64,000 nt of DNA from an uncultured Helicobacter sp. (GTDB lineage: Bacteria > Campylobacterota > Campylobacteria > Campylobacterales > Helicobacteraceae): positions 1 through 64,000 of the forward strand of contig NZ_CAJTLL010000010.1 of NCBI RefSeq assembly GCF_910577135.1, read 5' to 3'. This document shows, piece after piece, positions 53,090 through 60,843 of the stretch. The notes below the pieces were generated by a model, which worked only from the letters and a program-made list of their open reading frames with translations, was not told the DNA's origin and ran no database searches. Position 1 is the first letter of the stretch. Each line of letters starts with the position of its first letter. Made by a program: the position numbers and the translations under genes.

Positions 53090-54058
53090 TTAAAAAGGCA
53101 TATCAAATAAATTTCGCTTTGTATCCACTGCCTTTTTTATGTTTTGTAATGCAATATTGAAATAACCCTCTTTAAGCTCACTGCCGACAAAGCCTCTGTT
53201 TTGTAGCACGGCTTGGTAGCCCTCACTCCCTATACCCATAAAAGGAGAAAAAACTATCTCCCCTTCATTGCTCCATAGCTCAATGCACCGCTCTATGACA
53301 TCAAGCTGCAAAGGGCAAATATGCTTCTCATCTTTGGAATCTTTAGCTAAAGCAGTATTTAATACATTGCATTGCGCTATATCAAACCATACAGGCGAGG
53401 CATATCTCTGCCATACTTCAATACTATATAGCCTCTTTGCCTCCTCCTCATCAAGAGCAAGTGAGGTTTTATCTATCTTTGGGGCAAAATAAGAGCTTCC
53501 AATATAATCATAAAACCTCTCCTTGCTCTCCCGACATACAGGCACATTCTCTTCATACACACATTTACGCATAACGATAATATAATCTGCCATTCCCTGC
53601 CTAGAATAAGCCGAATCCTTACACACTTGCTTATACAAAAGCCCTTGATTCTTTGTCCTTTGCATTTCTATGACAGGGTCTTTCCAAATAGTAATGCGTG
53701 AATGATATGTCCAGCCACACTCTTCGTGTGCCTTGATAATTGCCCCTGCAAAATCGACTAGTCCTCCAGCTCCATCACGATTCTTATACTTAGGCAAATC
53801 CTTACAATGAATGGCAGTAAGCCTACCATTGCGAGTGATTCTAAATTTTTCTTTGATGAGGTATTTATATTGCTCAAAAAATTCCTCATCATTAGCACAA
53901 TTCCCCATATCTGCTACATTATCGCTGTAAGTATAAAGATTGGCAAAAGGTGGAGAATACACACTAAAGTCAATACTATTTTCAGGTAAGCTCTTTGCTA
54001 ACTCCACGCAATCAGTATTATAGATTGCGATTTTTTCTTTTTCATTGATATATTCCAT
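53090..54058 (-). CDS. Phage DNA methyltransferase (N4/N6, SPPF type)
   Basis: ATG 54058 (MEYINEKEKIAIYNTDCVEL) follows AAGGAG. The catalytic motif IV is SVYSPPFANLYTYSDN, and the SAM-binding FSPFMGIGSEGYQAVLQNRG lies at the C-terminus. This circular order (catalytic motif first) fits the beta class of amino-methyltransferases. No cognate restriction gene is adjacent, so it is probably an orphan methylase that protects phage DNA or regulates it. The SNF2 helicase lies upstream in the same operon. Confidence 0.9.
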   Translation of the reverse strand: MEYINEKEKIAIYNTDCVELAKSLPENSIDFSVYSPPFANLYTYSDNVADMGNCANDEEFFEQYKYLIKEKFRITRNGRLTAIHCKDLPKYKNRDGAGGLVDFAGAIIKAHEECGWTYHSRITIWKDPVIEMQRTKNQGLLYKQVCKDSAYSRQGMADYIIVMRKCVYEENVPVCRESKERFYDYIGSSYFAPKIDKTSLALDEEEAKRLYSIEVWQRYASPVWFDIAQCNVLNTALAKDSKDEKHICPLQLDVIERCIELWSNEGEIVFSPFMGIGSEGYQAVLQNRGFVGSELKEGYFNIALQNIKKAVDTKRNLFDMPF

Positions 54059-54080
54059 ACACACTCCTTTTATTTTAATG

Positions 54081-54236
54081 TCAATACGCAACAATATCTA
54101 CACATTTGCATTTGAGGTTATTATCAATAAAGCTCTCTATATCATTGTATTTGAGGTATATAAGTCCTTCCCATACAAAATAATACTTCAAGCTATACCT
54201 TGCCTTATGTCCTTGCACCATTGCATAACGCTTCAT
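54081..54236 (-). CDS. 51-residue phage protein between helicase and methylase
   Basis: AAGGAGCTAAAT precedes ATG 54236. The 51-residue product begins MKRYAMVQGHKARYSL and has YYFVWEGLIYLKYNDI and a CKC near the end. The start lies three bases before the helicase stop region, and the methylase start follows after 22 bases. No function is recognised. Confidence 0.6.
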   Translation of the reverse strand: MKRYAMVQGHKARYSLKYYFVWEGLIYLKYNDIESFIDNNLKCKCVDIVAY

Positions 54237-54238
54237 AT

Positions 54239-55948
54239 TTAGCTCCTTGAATAAGATTGTAAAAATGAGGGGATTCTAAGAGTAGTATTCCAAGAATCTT
54301 TTAAGTCTTTGGCACTTCTACTTTTGCAAATAGCCTTAGTCATTTCTTGCTTCATTAAGTCGTGTTGAGCTTTTTTCTTATGCAAAATACCTAAAATCTC
54401 CACTTCACTATCTGCCAAAATCACATTCACAATCACTTCGCTCTTTTGCCCGAAGCGATACATACGCCTTATAGCTTGGTAATAGCTTTCATAAGAATAG
54501 TTTAATCCTAAGAATGTCATATTTGAGGCATTTTGAAAATTTAGTCCAAAACCTGCTATACTTGCTTTTGTGATAAGAATAGGAATCTCACCATTAGCAA
54601 AGGCGATAAGATTCCTTGCCTTATATTCCGCACTATCATTCCCTCTTATCTCTACGATACCACTAAACTCATCAAGCAGTGCCTTTTTTAGCTCATTAGC
54701 TTCTAAGTTTGTATCTACCCATATAAGATGAGGTGTGCTATTTTCTTGCCTTAAAATCTCTTTGAGTTTTTCTATCCTAAAAGGAAGTGATGATTTTTTA
54801 TCTTTGCTTAAAGTAGTAGCATTAGATTTTGGTAGTGCAAATAAAGCATCTTTTGCATCATATTGCACATTATCAAAACGCACACGATGGATAATCTCCC
54901 TTAAAGGCGGTAGTATAAATGCACTTGCATCATAACCCAAATCAGCAGGAGAGCTTATACACTCTGCCCAACTCGCCACCCACTCCCAAAAGACACTCTC
55001 TGCGTGTTTTTTAAGCCTATATCCCCCCGCATTCATTGTATCATTGATAAAAAATCGCATAATCATCTCATAGCTAGGCATAACACCCAAAAATTCACTA
55101 TGATTGCCTAGCTCTAAGTAGTCATTTGGACTAGGAGTAGCACTACAAGCGAGTTTATAAGGAGTGTCTTTAAACATCTCTAATAGCGTTCTCTTTGTCG
55201 AGCCTGTGAAAGATTTTAAAATCGAGCTTTCATCAAGGACAATGCCCGCTAACTTATCCACTCTCTTAAGATTATCAATCTGTTCATAATTAATAATATT
55301 AAGCCCCTCTTTTAACTCTCCATTTTCTACTTTAGACAGAGTAAAGCCAAATTTCCTCGCCTCATCAAGCATTTGATACACTACTGCTAGAGGTGCTAAA
55401 ATAAGCGTGGGCTTATGCGAATGCTTATGCACTGCATAGGCAAAATTCATCTGTGTGATGGATTTACCAAGTCCAGTATCCATAAAGAGAGCATACCTAC
55501 CTATCTCACACGCCCTTTGGACTATCTCTCTTTGGTAGTCAAAAAGATTAGGATTAAGCCACTTTTCTTTACATATAAAGCCTACCTTTAAGCCCTTTTG
55601 CGCCTTGCTTAAAACAAAATCCATATAGCTAGGATTGCTTATTATGCTTTGTGAGTATTGCTTTATATTTCCATTTTCTATAATCGCCTTCATTTTTGCC
55701 ATTGCCTCCTCATATATTGTTCTTACCTCCAACACAGAAATATTAAGAACTTTTGCAATCTCTTTAAAAGTCATTCCTGCATTTTCCTTTTTCTCAAGCC
55801 ACTCACTAGGACTTAAAAAGCCCACTTTTTTGCGTAATACATATGAAGCGTATCGCTTTCTATCAACCTTACCCATACTCTCAAAGACATTTACCTCCTG
55901 TTTGTAAGTGGAGTTGATGTAGCCTAGTATTTTCTTTGCCTCTTTCAC
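54239..55948 (-). CDS. Phage SNF2-type helicase with N-terminal sigma-region-4-like HTH
   Basis: The 569-residue protein has superfamily 2 motifs: FMDTGLGKSITQMNFAY (Walker A, 159-163), IVLDESSILK (motif II), LACSATPSPNDYLELGNHSE (III) and, in the second domain, GFGLNFQNASN and QAIRRMYRFGQKSEV (VI). Phage helicases of this type work in replication or DNA processing. Before them, residues 58-90 read AGMTFKEIAKVLNISVLEVR then TIYEEAMAKMK. This follows the region-4 helix-turn-helix of sigma-70 factors (GLTxxEIAxxLGxSxxRVRQIxxxALxKLR). It is the first gene of the helicase-51aa-methylase block. Confidence 0.85.
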   Translation of the reverse strand: MKEAKKILGYINSTYKQEVNVFESMGKVDRKRYASYVLRKKVGFLSPSEWLEKKENAGMTFKEIAKVLNISVLEVRTIYEEAMAKMKAIIENGNIKQYSQSIISNPSYMDFVLSKAQKGLKVGFICKEKWLNPNLFDYQREIVQRACEIGRYALFMDTGLGKSITQMNFAYAVHKHSHKPTLILAPLAVVYQMLDEARKFGFTLSKVENGELKEGLNIINYEQIDNLKRVDKLAGIVLDESSILKSFTGSTKRTLLEMFKDTPYKLACSATPSPNDYLELGNHSEFLGVMPSYEMIMRFFINDTMNAGGYRLKKHAESVFWEWVASWAECISSPADLGYDASAFILPPLREIIHRVRFDNVQYDAKDALFALPKSNATTLSKDKKSSLPFRIEKLKEILRQENSTPHLIWVDTNLEANELKKALLDEFSGIVEIRGNDSAEYKARNLIAFANGEIPILITKASIAGFGLNFQNASNMTFLGLNYSYESYYQAIRRMYRFGQKSEVIVNVILADSEVEILGILHKKKAQHDLMKQEMTKAICKSRSAKDLKDSWNTTLRIPSFLQSYSRS

Positions 55949-55976
55949 TTGGAATCCTTTAGAAATGCCCCAAAGC

Positions 55977-56222
55977 TTAAAACTTCATCTCATTTTTAAT
56001 CATAAATTCCGCCAAGTCATTTGCCATAACCACCCTCTTGCCCTTGAGCTGCGTATAGCTAGGCAAGTCTTTTGCACCTTGGGAGAATTTATTGCGTATG
56101 GTTACTTCATTAAGTCCAAATATCTCTGCTATCACCCCTTCACTTAGCACCGCTCCATATTTGGCAATAATGCTTTGAGTAGTAGCAATGATAAGCTGCT
56201 CCTCAAACTTAAGATTCACCAT
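55977..56222 (-). CDS. Small DNA-binding-like phage protein
   Basis: The 81-residue protein contains LSEGVIAEIFGLNEVTIRNK, a helix-turn-helix-like segment, followed by LKGKRVVMANDLAEFMIKN. The layout resembles AlpA/excisionase-type winged helices, but I cannot assign it. Its start overlaps the end of the next upstream gene by 14 bases. Confidence 0.6.
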   Translation of the reverse strand: MVNLKFEEQLIIATTQSIIAKYGAVLSEGVIAEIFGLNEVTIRNKFSQGAKDLPSYTQLKGKRVVMANDLAEFMIKNEMKF

Positions 56223-56553
56223 TGCCTTCCTCCAATATTTTTAGCTGCTCTTTACTTAGCCCAAATAGACTTTCCACCTGCTCTAATTTGTCATTATTTC
56301 TATAGGCTTGATATTCATTCACAATAGCCTTGAATTTAAAGAGCTGCCCTATAAACTGCCTCGCCCCAGTGCGTAGCTTTTCTAATTCCGCTGAATCTGC
56401 CTTCTTTTTGTCCTCATTTTCATTACTTGCATTGAAAAGATTCACCTCTTTTGCCTCTGATGCAAAGCTATCGTTTATCTTTTCTACATCCATAATCATT
56501 TGACACACTTTCTTATCAAGGTTATATAACGCTACAAAATCTTTAAAAGCCAT
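56209..56553 (-). CDS. Phage hypothetical protein
   Basis: The 114-residue helical protein (MAFKDFVALYNLDKKVCQMI) has an acidic middle (NENEDKKKADSAELEKLRTG). Its end resembles an anti-repressor or DNA-binding accessory helix but has no firm match. AAAGGAGAAAACA precedes the ATG. Confidence 0.6.
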   Translation of the reverse strand: MAFKDFVALYNLDKKVCQMIMDVEKINDSFASEAKEVNLFNASNENEDKKKADSAELEKLRTGARQFIGQLFKFKAIVNEYQAYRNNDKLEQVESLFGLSKEQLKILEEGNGES

Positions 56554-56565
56554 TGTTTTCTCCTT

Positions 56566-57354
56566 TTAATACACTAAATCATCTTGGGTGATATTTCTCA
56601 CATATTCAAGTGCTTCCTCATACTTGATACTTGGTATCTCGCTATAGCGCGCTACATAAAACTTACTTTTGAGTCTCTTGTAAATAGCTCTAAAATAAGC
56701 ACTCTTGATATGTGTACCTATATCTCTACCTTTTGTAAGCTCGGCGACTTTAGACTTCACACTATCGCTTAAGCCCCTCTCTTGCCACGATTCTAAACGC
56801 TTTGTAGATTCTAAAAGATGCACTTTCTTTGCGATAATCTCTACATTTGTTTGCATACCCTCTAAGGCTTGTGTTTGCCTCTTAGTAATTTCAATGAGAG
56901 AGCGCACTTCTATAATAGAATTATCACTATGGCTTTGCTCATAGTCGATAAAATACTGCCTTACCCCTCTGCCTATATCATTCTTTTCTAGCATAGCAAT
57001 GTGTTTAGCAATCTCTAGGCTAATAATGTATTCTTTTTTATTATGCACGACTTTGTCTTGTTTAAACCCATACAGATGAGCCAAACTCTCAAAAAGCCTA
57101 AGCTCTTGCCCTTTCACTTTCGCTCCATTTTTTTGTGGAGCGACTTGCAAATCTTTGACTTCCTTTTGTGCCACATCAAATGGAATCAAAATATAATCCG
57201 CTCCTTCCCTTGCACCACAGACTTCTAAGCGTTTTTTTATCCAAGTGCTAAAGTCTTGTTTAGAGTGCAATCTCTCGTGTAATTCTCTAGCATTAATAGC
57301 ATTGACTGCCTTTGTGCCCATTTTCACAGACTCTATTAAAAATAACGCTCTCAT
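56566..57354 (-). CDS. Phage AntA-family antirepressor
   Basis: ATG 57354 follows GGAGG and overlaps the previous stop (ATGA). The AntA domain is clear: NARELHERLHSKQDFSTWIK, then DYILIPFDVAQKE and KKEYIISLEIAKHIAMLEKN. A KilA-C-like or unassigned C-terminal region follows (RSLIEITKRQTQALEGMQ). Antirepressors of this type relieve repression of lytic genes. With the BRO gene this prophage has two such proteins. Confidence 0.88.
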   Translation of the reverse strand: MRALFLIESVKMGTKAVNAINARELHERLHSKQDFSTWIKKRLEVCGAREGADYILIPFDVAQKEVKDLQVAPQKNGAKVKGQELRLFESLAHLYGFKQDKVVHNKKEYIISLEIAKHIAMLEKNDIGRGVRQYFIDYEQSHSDNSIIEVRSLIEITKRQTQALEGMQTNVEIIAKKVHLLESTKRLESWQERGLSDSVKSKVAELTKGRDIGTHIKSAYFRAIYKRLKSKFYVARYSEIPSIKYEEALEYVRNITQDDLVY

Positions 57355-57674
57355 CGCATACCTCCACCACAATTTACACACGCTCCAACATCTTTTACTT
57401 GTGATGAGGGGCTATTCACTCCTAACTCACACGCTATTTCTTGGTTTGTTTGCGCTCTTGCCTCTTCACCCACCTCATCAGCATAGAGGAGATAGCCCTT
57501 AGAGATAAGCTCATTGACTACCTCTCGCACACTATCCTTGCGAAAGCTAAAAGTCTTTCTATTATAGAGGATATGGTCTATTGTCGATTTCTTGATGTTA
57601 AGCTTATCAGCCATTTTTCTCAAGCTCCCAAAATCTTGAGACACCTTTTTCATATTTAATTTAAATAAACTCAT
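57351..57674 (-). CDS. Phage helix-turn-helix protein
   Basis: The 107-residue protein has SLRKMADKLNIKKSTIDHIL near residues 16-35, a Cro-like helix-turn-helix. A basic helix and then a short cysteine pair (ACVNCGGG) follow at the end. It overlaps the antirepressor start by four bases and the upstream 92-residue gene by four, so the three form one translationally coupled set. Confidence 0.7.
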   Translation of the reverse strand: MSLFKLNMKKVSQDFGSLRKMADKLNIKKSTIDHILYNRKTFSFRKDSVREVVNELISKGYLLYADEVGEEARAQTNQEIACELGVNSPSSQVKDVGACVNCGGGMR

Positions 57675-57949
57675 TGCTTACCTCCATTTGTTATGGCTTT
57701 AGTGGCTATGCCTCTAAACTTCCTTGCTAACCATTTCTTTGTCCATTTTTGCCAATTTATCTCCAAGCCTTGAGCTCCTTCTCCATAAGCCCTAATATTT
57801 GCAATGACTTCATAGCAATAGTTGATATGCCCTTCTTTAAAGCCTTGTGCGACTTTATGCCTATCACGCAACCACTCTGCCAACACTGCCCTGTATTCCA
57901 TTTCTCTCTCTTTGCAATAGCTTTGCCAAGCTTCTTTTGTCTTTGTCAT
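57671..57949 (-). CDS. Phage hypothetical protein, first gene of the leftward early operon
   Basis: The 92-residue basic protein (MTKTKEAWQSYCKEREMEYR) is rich in Trp, Arg and Lys (INWQKWTKKWLARKFRGI). No motif is recognised. It begins 31 bases from the operator at 57981, so it is expected to be directly controlled by the S24 repressor. Confidence 0.65.
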   Translation of the reverse strand: MTKTKEAWQSYCKEREMEYRAVLAEWLRDRHKVAQGFKEGHINYCYEVIANIRAYGEGAQGLEINWQKWTKKWLARKFRGIATKAITNGGKQ

Positions 57950-57980
57950 TTTTCACTCCTTGATGATTTTGTATAAATTA

Positions 57981-57996
57981 TAAGACAATAGTCTTA
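57981..57996. promoter_or_regulatory. Repressor operator 1: TAAGACAATAGTCTTA
   Basis: The 16-base inverted repeat (TAAGAC...GTCTTA) is identical to that at 58596-58611, and the identity extends to 22 bases. A half-related CAAGACAAATGACTAT lies 6 bases to the right, at 58003-58018. It sits between the divergent starts at 57949 and 58071, as a phage operator would. Confidence 0.8.
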
Positions 57997-58070
57997 ATAT
58001 GTCAAGACAAATGACTATAAAAAATAATATTTACTTATGTTAGAATGTGAAAAATGTAAGGAGTGTAGAT

Positions 58071-58340
58071 ATGAAAAAGTCTAAATTCGAAATAGAAAAA
58101 CAAGCCCTAGAGGCTATCAAGAGTCAATCAACCGAAACTCTATTAGTGTATCGTGGAGATATTTTAAGCAGGATTCAAGGTTATAAAGTTTTAAAAGGAC
58201 TTCCTGCTCTGAAATATTATTTGTGCTTTGCTCTTGGCAAACTTCCAAAGGAGATAGATTCTCTAAGCGATGATGAACTCTTTTTTCTTTCAGAAGAGTT
58301 ACTAGATTGGGATTTATTCTCTCATAAGCCTCTATCATAG
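58071..58340 (+). CDS. Small phage protein, plus strand, overlapping an antisense ORF
   Basis: GTAAGGAGTGTAGAT precedes ATG 58071, giving an 89-residue acidic protein (MKKSKFEIEKQALEAIKSQS; LPKEIDSLSDDELFFLSEEL). It is transcribed rightward from operator 1. The minus-strand gene at 58117-58392 overlaps it by 224 bases and also has a good ribosome-binding site. I think at least one is real and cannot choose. Confidence 0.5.
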   Translation: MKKSKFEIEKQALEAIKSQSTETLLVYRGDILSRIQGYKVLKGLPALKYYLCFALGKLPKEIDSLSDDELFFLSEELLDWDLFSHKPLS

Positions 58341-58392
58341 TTATTAAGTCTTTGCTTATTTCACGCACTAAGCGCAGTTTTGTATATGTCAT
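58117..58392 (-). CDS. Small phage protein, minus strand, overlapping an antisense ORF
   Basis: AAGGAGTAAAAA precedes ATG 58392 for a 91-residue helical protein (MTYTKLRLVREISKDLITMI; KLYNLESCLKYLHDTLIEF). The start context is the same AAGGAGTAAAAATG used by other prophage genes, and it follows the 49-codon frame at 58396-58545 by three bases. It is convergent with the plus-strand ORF at 58071. Confidence 0.5.
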   Translation of the reverse strand: MTYTKLRLVREISKDLITMIEAYERINPNLVTLLKEKRVHHRLENLSPLEVCQEQSTNNISEQEVLLKLYNLESCLKYLHDTLIEFRLIDS

Positions 58393-58395
58393 TTT

Positions 58396-58573
58396 TTACT
58401 CCTTGATGATTTTAAAATACTCTTTGCCCTCGGATGGAGTTTGTGTATTCTTGGTGCGTGTCTTTGTCTGTATGCTATTTTCGAGGAATTTATGAAACGC
58501 TGAAAAGTCCTTTTCACACAATGCCTTATCATTTATCCCATACACTGAACGCTACAAAACTAGCAAATGTCAT
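58396..58573 (-). CDS. Small phage gene, possibly frameshifted near its start
   Basis: AAAGGAGTTTTT precedes ATG 58573, which encodes MTFASFVAFSVWDK and a stop. One frame over, the sequence continues as YGINDKALCEKDFSAFHKFL, then ENSIQTKTRTKNTQ and EYFKIIKE with a TAA at 58396-58398. A start at GTG 58545 would give 49 residues with no shift. The pair suggests a gene of about 59 codons with a small lesion. Confidence 0.4.
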
Positions 58574-58595
58574 AAAAACTCCTTTGACTTTATTA

Positions 58596-58611
58596 TAAGA
58601 CAATAGTCTTA
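58596..58611. promoter_or_regulatory. Repressor operator 2: TAAGACAATAGTCTTA
   Basis: It is identical to operator 1 and lies 615 bases from it, between the leftward gene at 58573 and the rightward repressor gene at 58689. A half-site AAGAC at 58664 follows the TATAAT at 58657-58662 of the repressor gene, consistent with autoregulation. Confidence 0.8.
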
Positions 58612-58656
58612 ATTTAAAGCTTAAGATTAGGCATAAAAAATATGACAAAAATAAGA

Positions 58657-58662
58657 TATAAT
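58657..58662 (+). promoter_or_regulatory. Probable -10 box of the S24 repressor gene
   Basis: TATAAT lies 26 bases before the repressor ATG, directly beside a TTAAGAC half-operator. Confidence 0.5.
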
Positions 58663-58688
58663 TAAGACAAAATGCAGAAAGGTTACTT

Positions 58689-59288
58689 ATGACAGGTGTA
58701 GAATTTAGAGAAATTAGAGAAAAATTAGGAATGACTCAAGATACATTGAGTAAAGAGATAGGTATTAATATAAGACAAATATCTCGTATAGAAACAGGTG
58801 AAGCTGATGTGCGAGACTATCACGAAAAGCTTATATTGACACTATTAGAAAAAAGAAGTAAAACATACAAGAACGATGTAAAAACCCAAAAAATCACCTA
58901 CTACCCCAATATTAAAGCCTCTGCAGGATATGGCATTATCAACGAAAATGAAGAGAGCATAGAAATAGATACCAATCTCTTAAGTGCTATCAAAATGCCT
59001 CATAAAAAGCTTGATATGATACAAGTGCAAGGGGATTCTATGCACCCATATATCCAAAATGGCGATTTTGCACTCATAGAGCGAAGCAGTGAGGCAAAAA
59101 ATGGCGATATAGTCATTGCTAACTATCAAGGCGACTTGTATGTCAAGCAGATTCAAAAAAACCCACAAAACAAATCAATATCTTTTATCTCAAGCAACAA
59201 AGAATACCCAAGCTTTGAAGTCAAAGGCACAGACTTAGAATCTCTTGTAATAGTAGGGATTCTTAAAGGCGTTATTAGAGCGTATTAA
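58689..59288 (+). CDS. Phage repressor, HTH plus S24 peptidase domain (CI/LexA type)
   Basis: The 199-residue protein has an N-terminal helix-turn-helix (LGMTQDTLSKEIGINIRQIS). The C-terminal S24 domain has the nucleophile in VQGDSMHPYIQNGDFALIER and the general-base lysine in DLYVKQIQKNP. An Ala-Gly cleavage site candidate is SAGYG near residue 80. It would maintain lysogeny by binding the TAAGAC operators and be inactivated by RecA-stimulated self-cleavage. AAAGG precedes the ATG. Confidence 0.93.
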   Translation: MTGVEFREIREKLGMTQDTLSKEIGINIRQISRIETGEADVRDYHEKLILTLLEKRSKTYKNDVKTQKITYYPNIKASAGYGIINENEESIEIDTNLLSAIKMPHKKLDMIQVQGDSMHPYIQNGDFALIERSSEAKNGDIVIANYQGDLYVKQIQKNPQNKSISFISSNKEYPSFEVKGTDLESLVIVGILKGVIRAY

Positions 59289-59358
59289 GCCACCCTCGCA
59301 AAAATCAACTATCACAAAAATTTTTAAGCCCAACGCCCCTCGTATAATCAAACTGAAT

Positions 59359-59495
59359 TTCCGATTAATTTGCTCTATATAATCCCCCTAGATTTTCTAA
59401 GAATCCAAAGTTAAAATTCCGATTAATTTGTAAGAAAAGTAAAAACACTTTCCGACAAATATCACTTTTGCAATGAGCTTATATTTCCGACAAAT
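59359..59495 (+). repeat. Four iteron-like repeats, TTCCGAYWAAT
   Basis: TTCCGATTAATTTG occurs at 59359-59372 and 59417-59430. TTTCCGACAAAT occurs at 59449-59460 and 59484-59495, all in the same orientation. The start-to-start distances are 58, 33 and 35 bases. Direct repeats of this kind mark binding sites for a phage regulator, replication initiator or packaging/terminase site. Confidence 0.65.
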
Positions 59496-59774
59496 ACACA
59501 TCAATGCCACACGCCCTATAAGCCTAAGCGTAAGGCATACAACTAAAGCCACATAAAAAAGTAAAAGTGGTTTTTTAAGAGAGTAAGTTGTGCTTACCTG
59601 CTCTCTTAATTGTAGATTCTATCCTCTTACTCTCCTTATAGAATCCCATAAGGTTTAAGACAATATTTAGCTTACAATATGAACTCAATCATTGGAGAAC
59701 CTTCAAAGATTCTTATCTTGTCTTTATTATAAGTTTTAAGCTAATGCATTGATTTAAAATCAACATTCTATTCT

Positions 59775-59859
59775 TATGCTTTTATCTTGTTTATATGTTT
59801 ATCTTATTTATACTTTTATTTTATCTATATGTTTATCTTGTTTATGCTTTCATCTTATT
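59775..59859 (+). repeat. Five tandem 17-bp repeats
   Basis: Five units of 17 bases follow without gaps: TATGCTTTTATCTTGTT, TATATGTTTATCTTATT, TATACTTTTATTTTATC, TATATGTTTATCTTGTT, TATGCTTTCATCTTATT. A frame across them gives a hydrophobic peptide that I regard as an artefact. The unit may be a binding site or a satellite at a phage packaging or replication site. Confidence 0.85.
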
Positions 59860-59899
59860 TCTCTAAATTATTGGGTCCTTACTTCACAAATCCTCCCCT

Positions 59900-59922
59900 C
59901 GCGGTTGCCGACCGCGGTTTTT
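59900..59922 (+). terminator. Rho-independent-like terminator
   Basis: CGCGGT (59900-59905) pairs with ACCGCG (59911-59916) across TGCCG, followed by GTTTTT. It is strongly G/C-rich in an A/T-rich stretch and separates the regulatory region from the structural operon. Confidence 0.7.
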
Positions 59923-60133
59923 GGAGATTTTTGGAGAAAAAATAGTCATTTCATATTCATATCAAAATTTATATTTTTGGTTTATGTAACCAATCATCAA
60001 AAGTCTATTTTATAGGGTTTATAGCCATTTTAAAGCTTTAATTATTAAAAAATCCAAAAAAACTTTAGAATCTTAAAAAGACTAATATTTTATATGAAGC
60101 AAGGAGCTTAAAGCATTTCATATAGGAGATTCT
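59923..60133. other. A/T-rich leader of the structural operon, no gene seen
   Basis: Together with 59289-59358 and 59496-59774 this belongs to an 840-base gap between the repressor gene and the structural genes. Only the iteron-like repeats, the tandem repeats and the terminator stand out; a promoter for the late operon must lie here but cannot be picked with confidence. Confidence 0.4.
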
Positions 60134-60319
60134 ATGCTGGATTCTAAACAATTAAAAACTGAACTTTTAACACTTATAAAAGCAAAAGGCTTTAAGCAAA
60201 GTAAAGAAAATGAAAGATTTATAGAAGCAATAAGCGAAGGGATTATCTCTCACTTCACAAAGAATGCCATTGTGGAAACTAAAGGATCTGCAAATGCTCA
60301 AGTAGGCACCCTCAAATAA
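60134..60319 (+). CDS. Small phage structural-operon protein
   Basis: The 61-residue protein (MLDSKQLKTELLTLIKAKGF) has a helical N-terminal half and a Gly/Ala-rich end. GGAGATTCT precedes the ATG. The position before the baseplate V gene and the small size suggest a structural or chaperone role, but no motif is recognised. Confidence 0.6.
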   Translation: MLDSKQLKTELLTLIKAKGFKQSKENERFIEAISEGIISHFTKNAIVETKGSANAQVGTLK

Positions 60320-60360
60320 AATTTACTTATAAACAGAAAGAATAATACAAAGGACTTGCA

Positions 60361-60843
60361 ATGTATGGTGAAGCAAAAATTTACATAGGCACAATCATTG
60401 AAGTAGATAAATCTAAAGTAAGAGTGGAATATACAAATACTAAAAGTGATTTTGTACCCTATCTTCAAGTAAGCAATGCGTTTAAAACACATTATAGCCC
60501 ACCTCAAGTTGGAGAAGTAGTCATTTTGTTTAAACTAGACAATACAGGATTTGTAATAGGCTCAATTTTCCCACAAAGTGCTTATTCACACTTGCAAGAA
60601 AATACAGAATCCATTAATTACGCTGATGGAACAAGTATTTGTTATCAAGATGGGGCATTGCAAGTAAAAAGCCTTAAACAACTTAATATTGTGTGCAAGA
60701 AAGCTACAATTAATGCAGAATCCATTACGCTTGGGGGAGAGAGTGCAAGTGATTTAGGTGGAGTGGTAACAGGAGAGTGTATATGTCCTTTCACAGGCTC
60801 TCCACACGCAGAGTTTAGCAAGAAGGTTAAAGCGCTTAAATGA
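60361..60843 (+). CDS. Phage baseplate assembly protein V (tail spike)
   Basis: The 160-residue protein has an N-terminal OB-like domain (IYIGTIIEVDKSKVRVEYTN; PPQVGEVVILFKLDNTGFVI) and a C-terminal beta-helix-like repeat region. It ends VVTGECICPFTGSPHAEFSK. This is the layout of P2 gpV-type central spikes, which pierce the cell envelope in contractile-tailed phages. Its place before the terminase genes is unusual. Confidence 0.8.
   Translation: MYGEAKIYIGTIIEVDKSKVRVEYTNTKSDFVPYLQVSNAFKTHYSPPQVGEVVILFKLDNTGFVIGSIFPQSAYSHLQENTESINYADGTSICYQDGALQVKSLKQLNIVCKKATINAESITLGGESASDLGGVVTGECICPFTGSPHAEFSKKVKALK

Noticed and set aside
59776..60015. 79-codon plus-strand ORF rich in Leu, Cys and Tyr
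   Set aside because: It is a translation of the 17-bp tandem repeats and the terminator; it has no ribosome-binding site and no natural composition.
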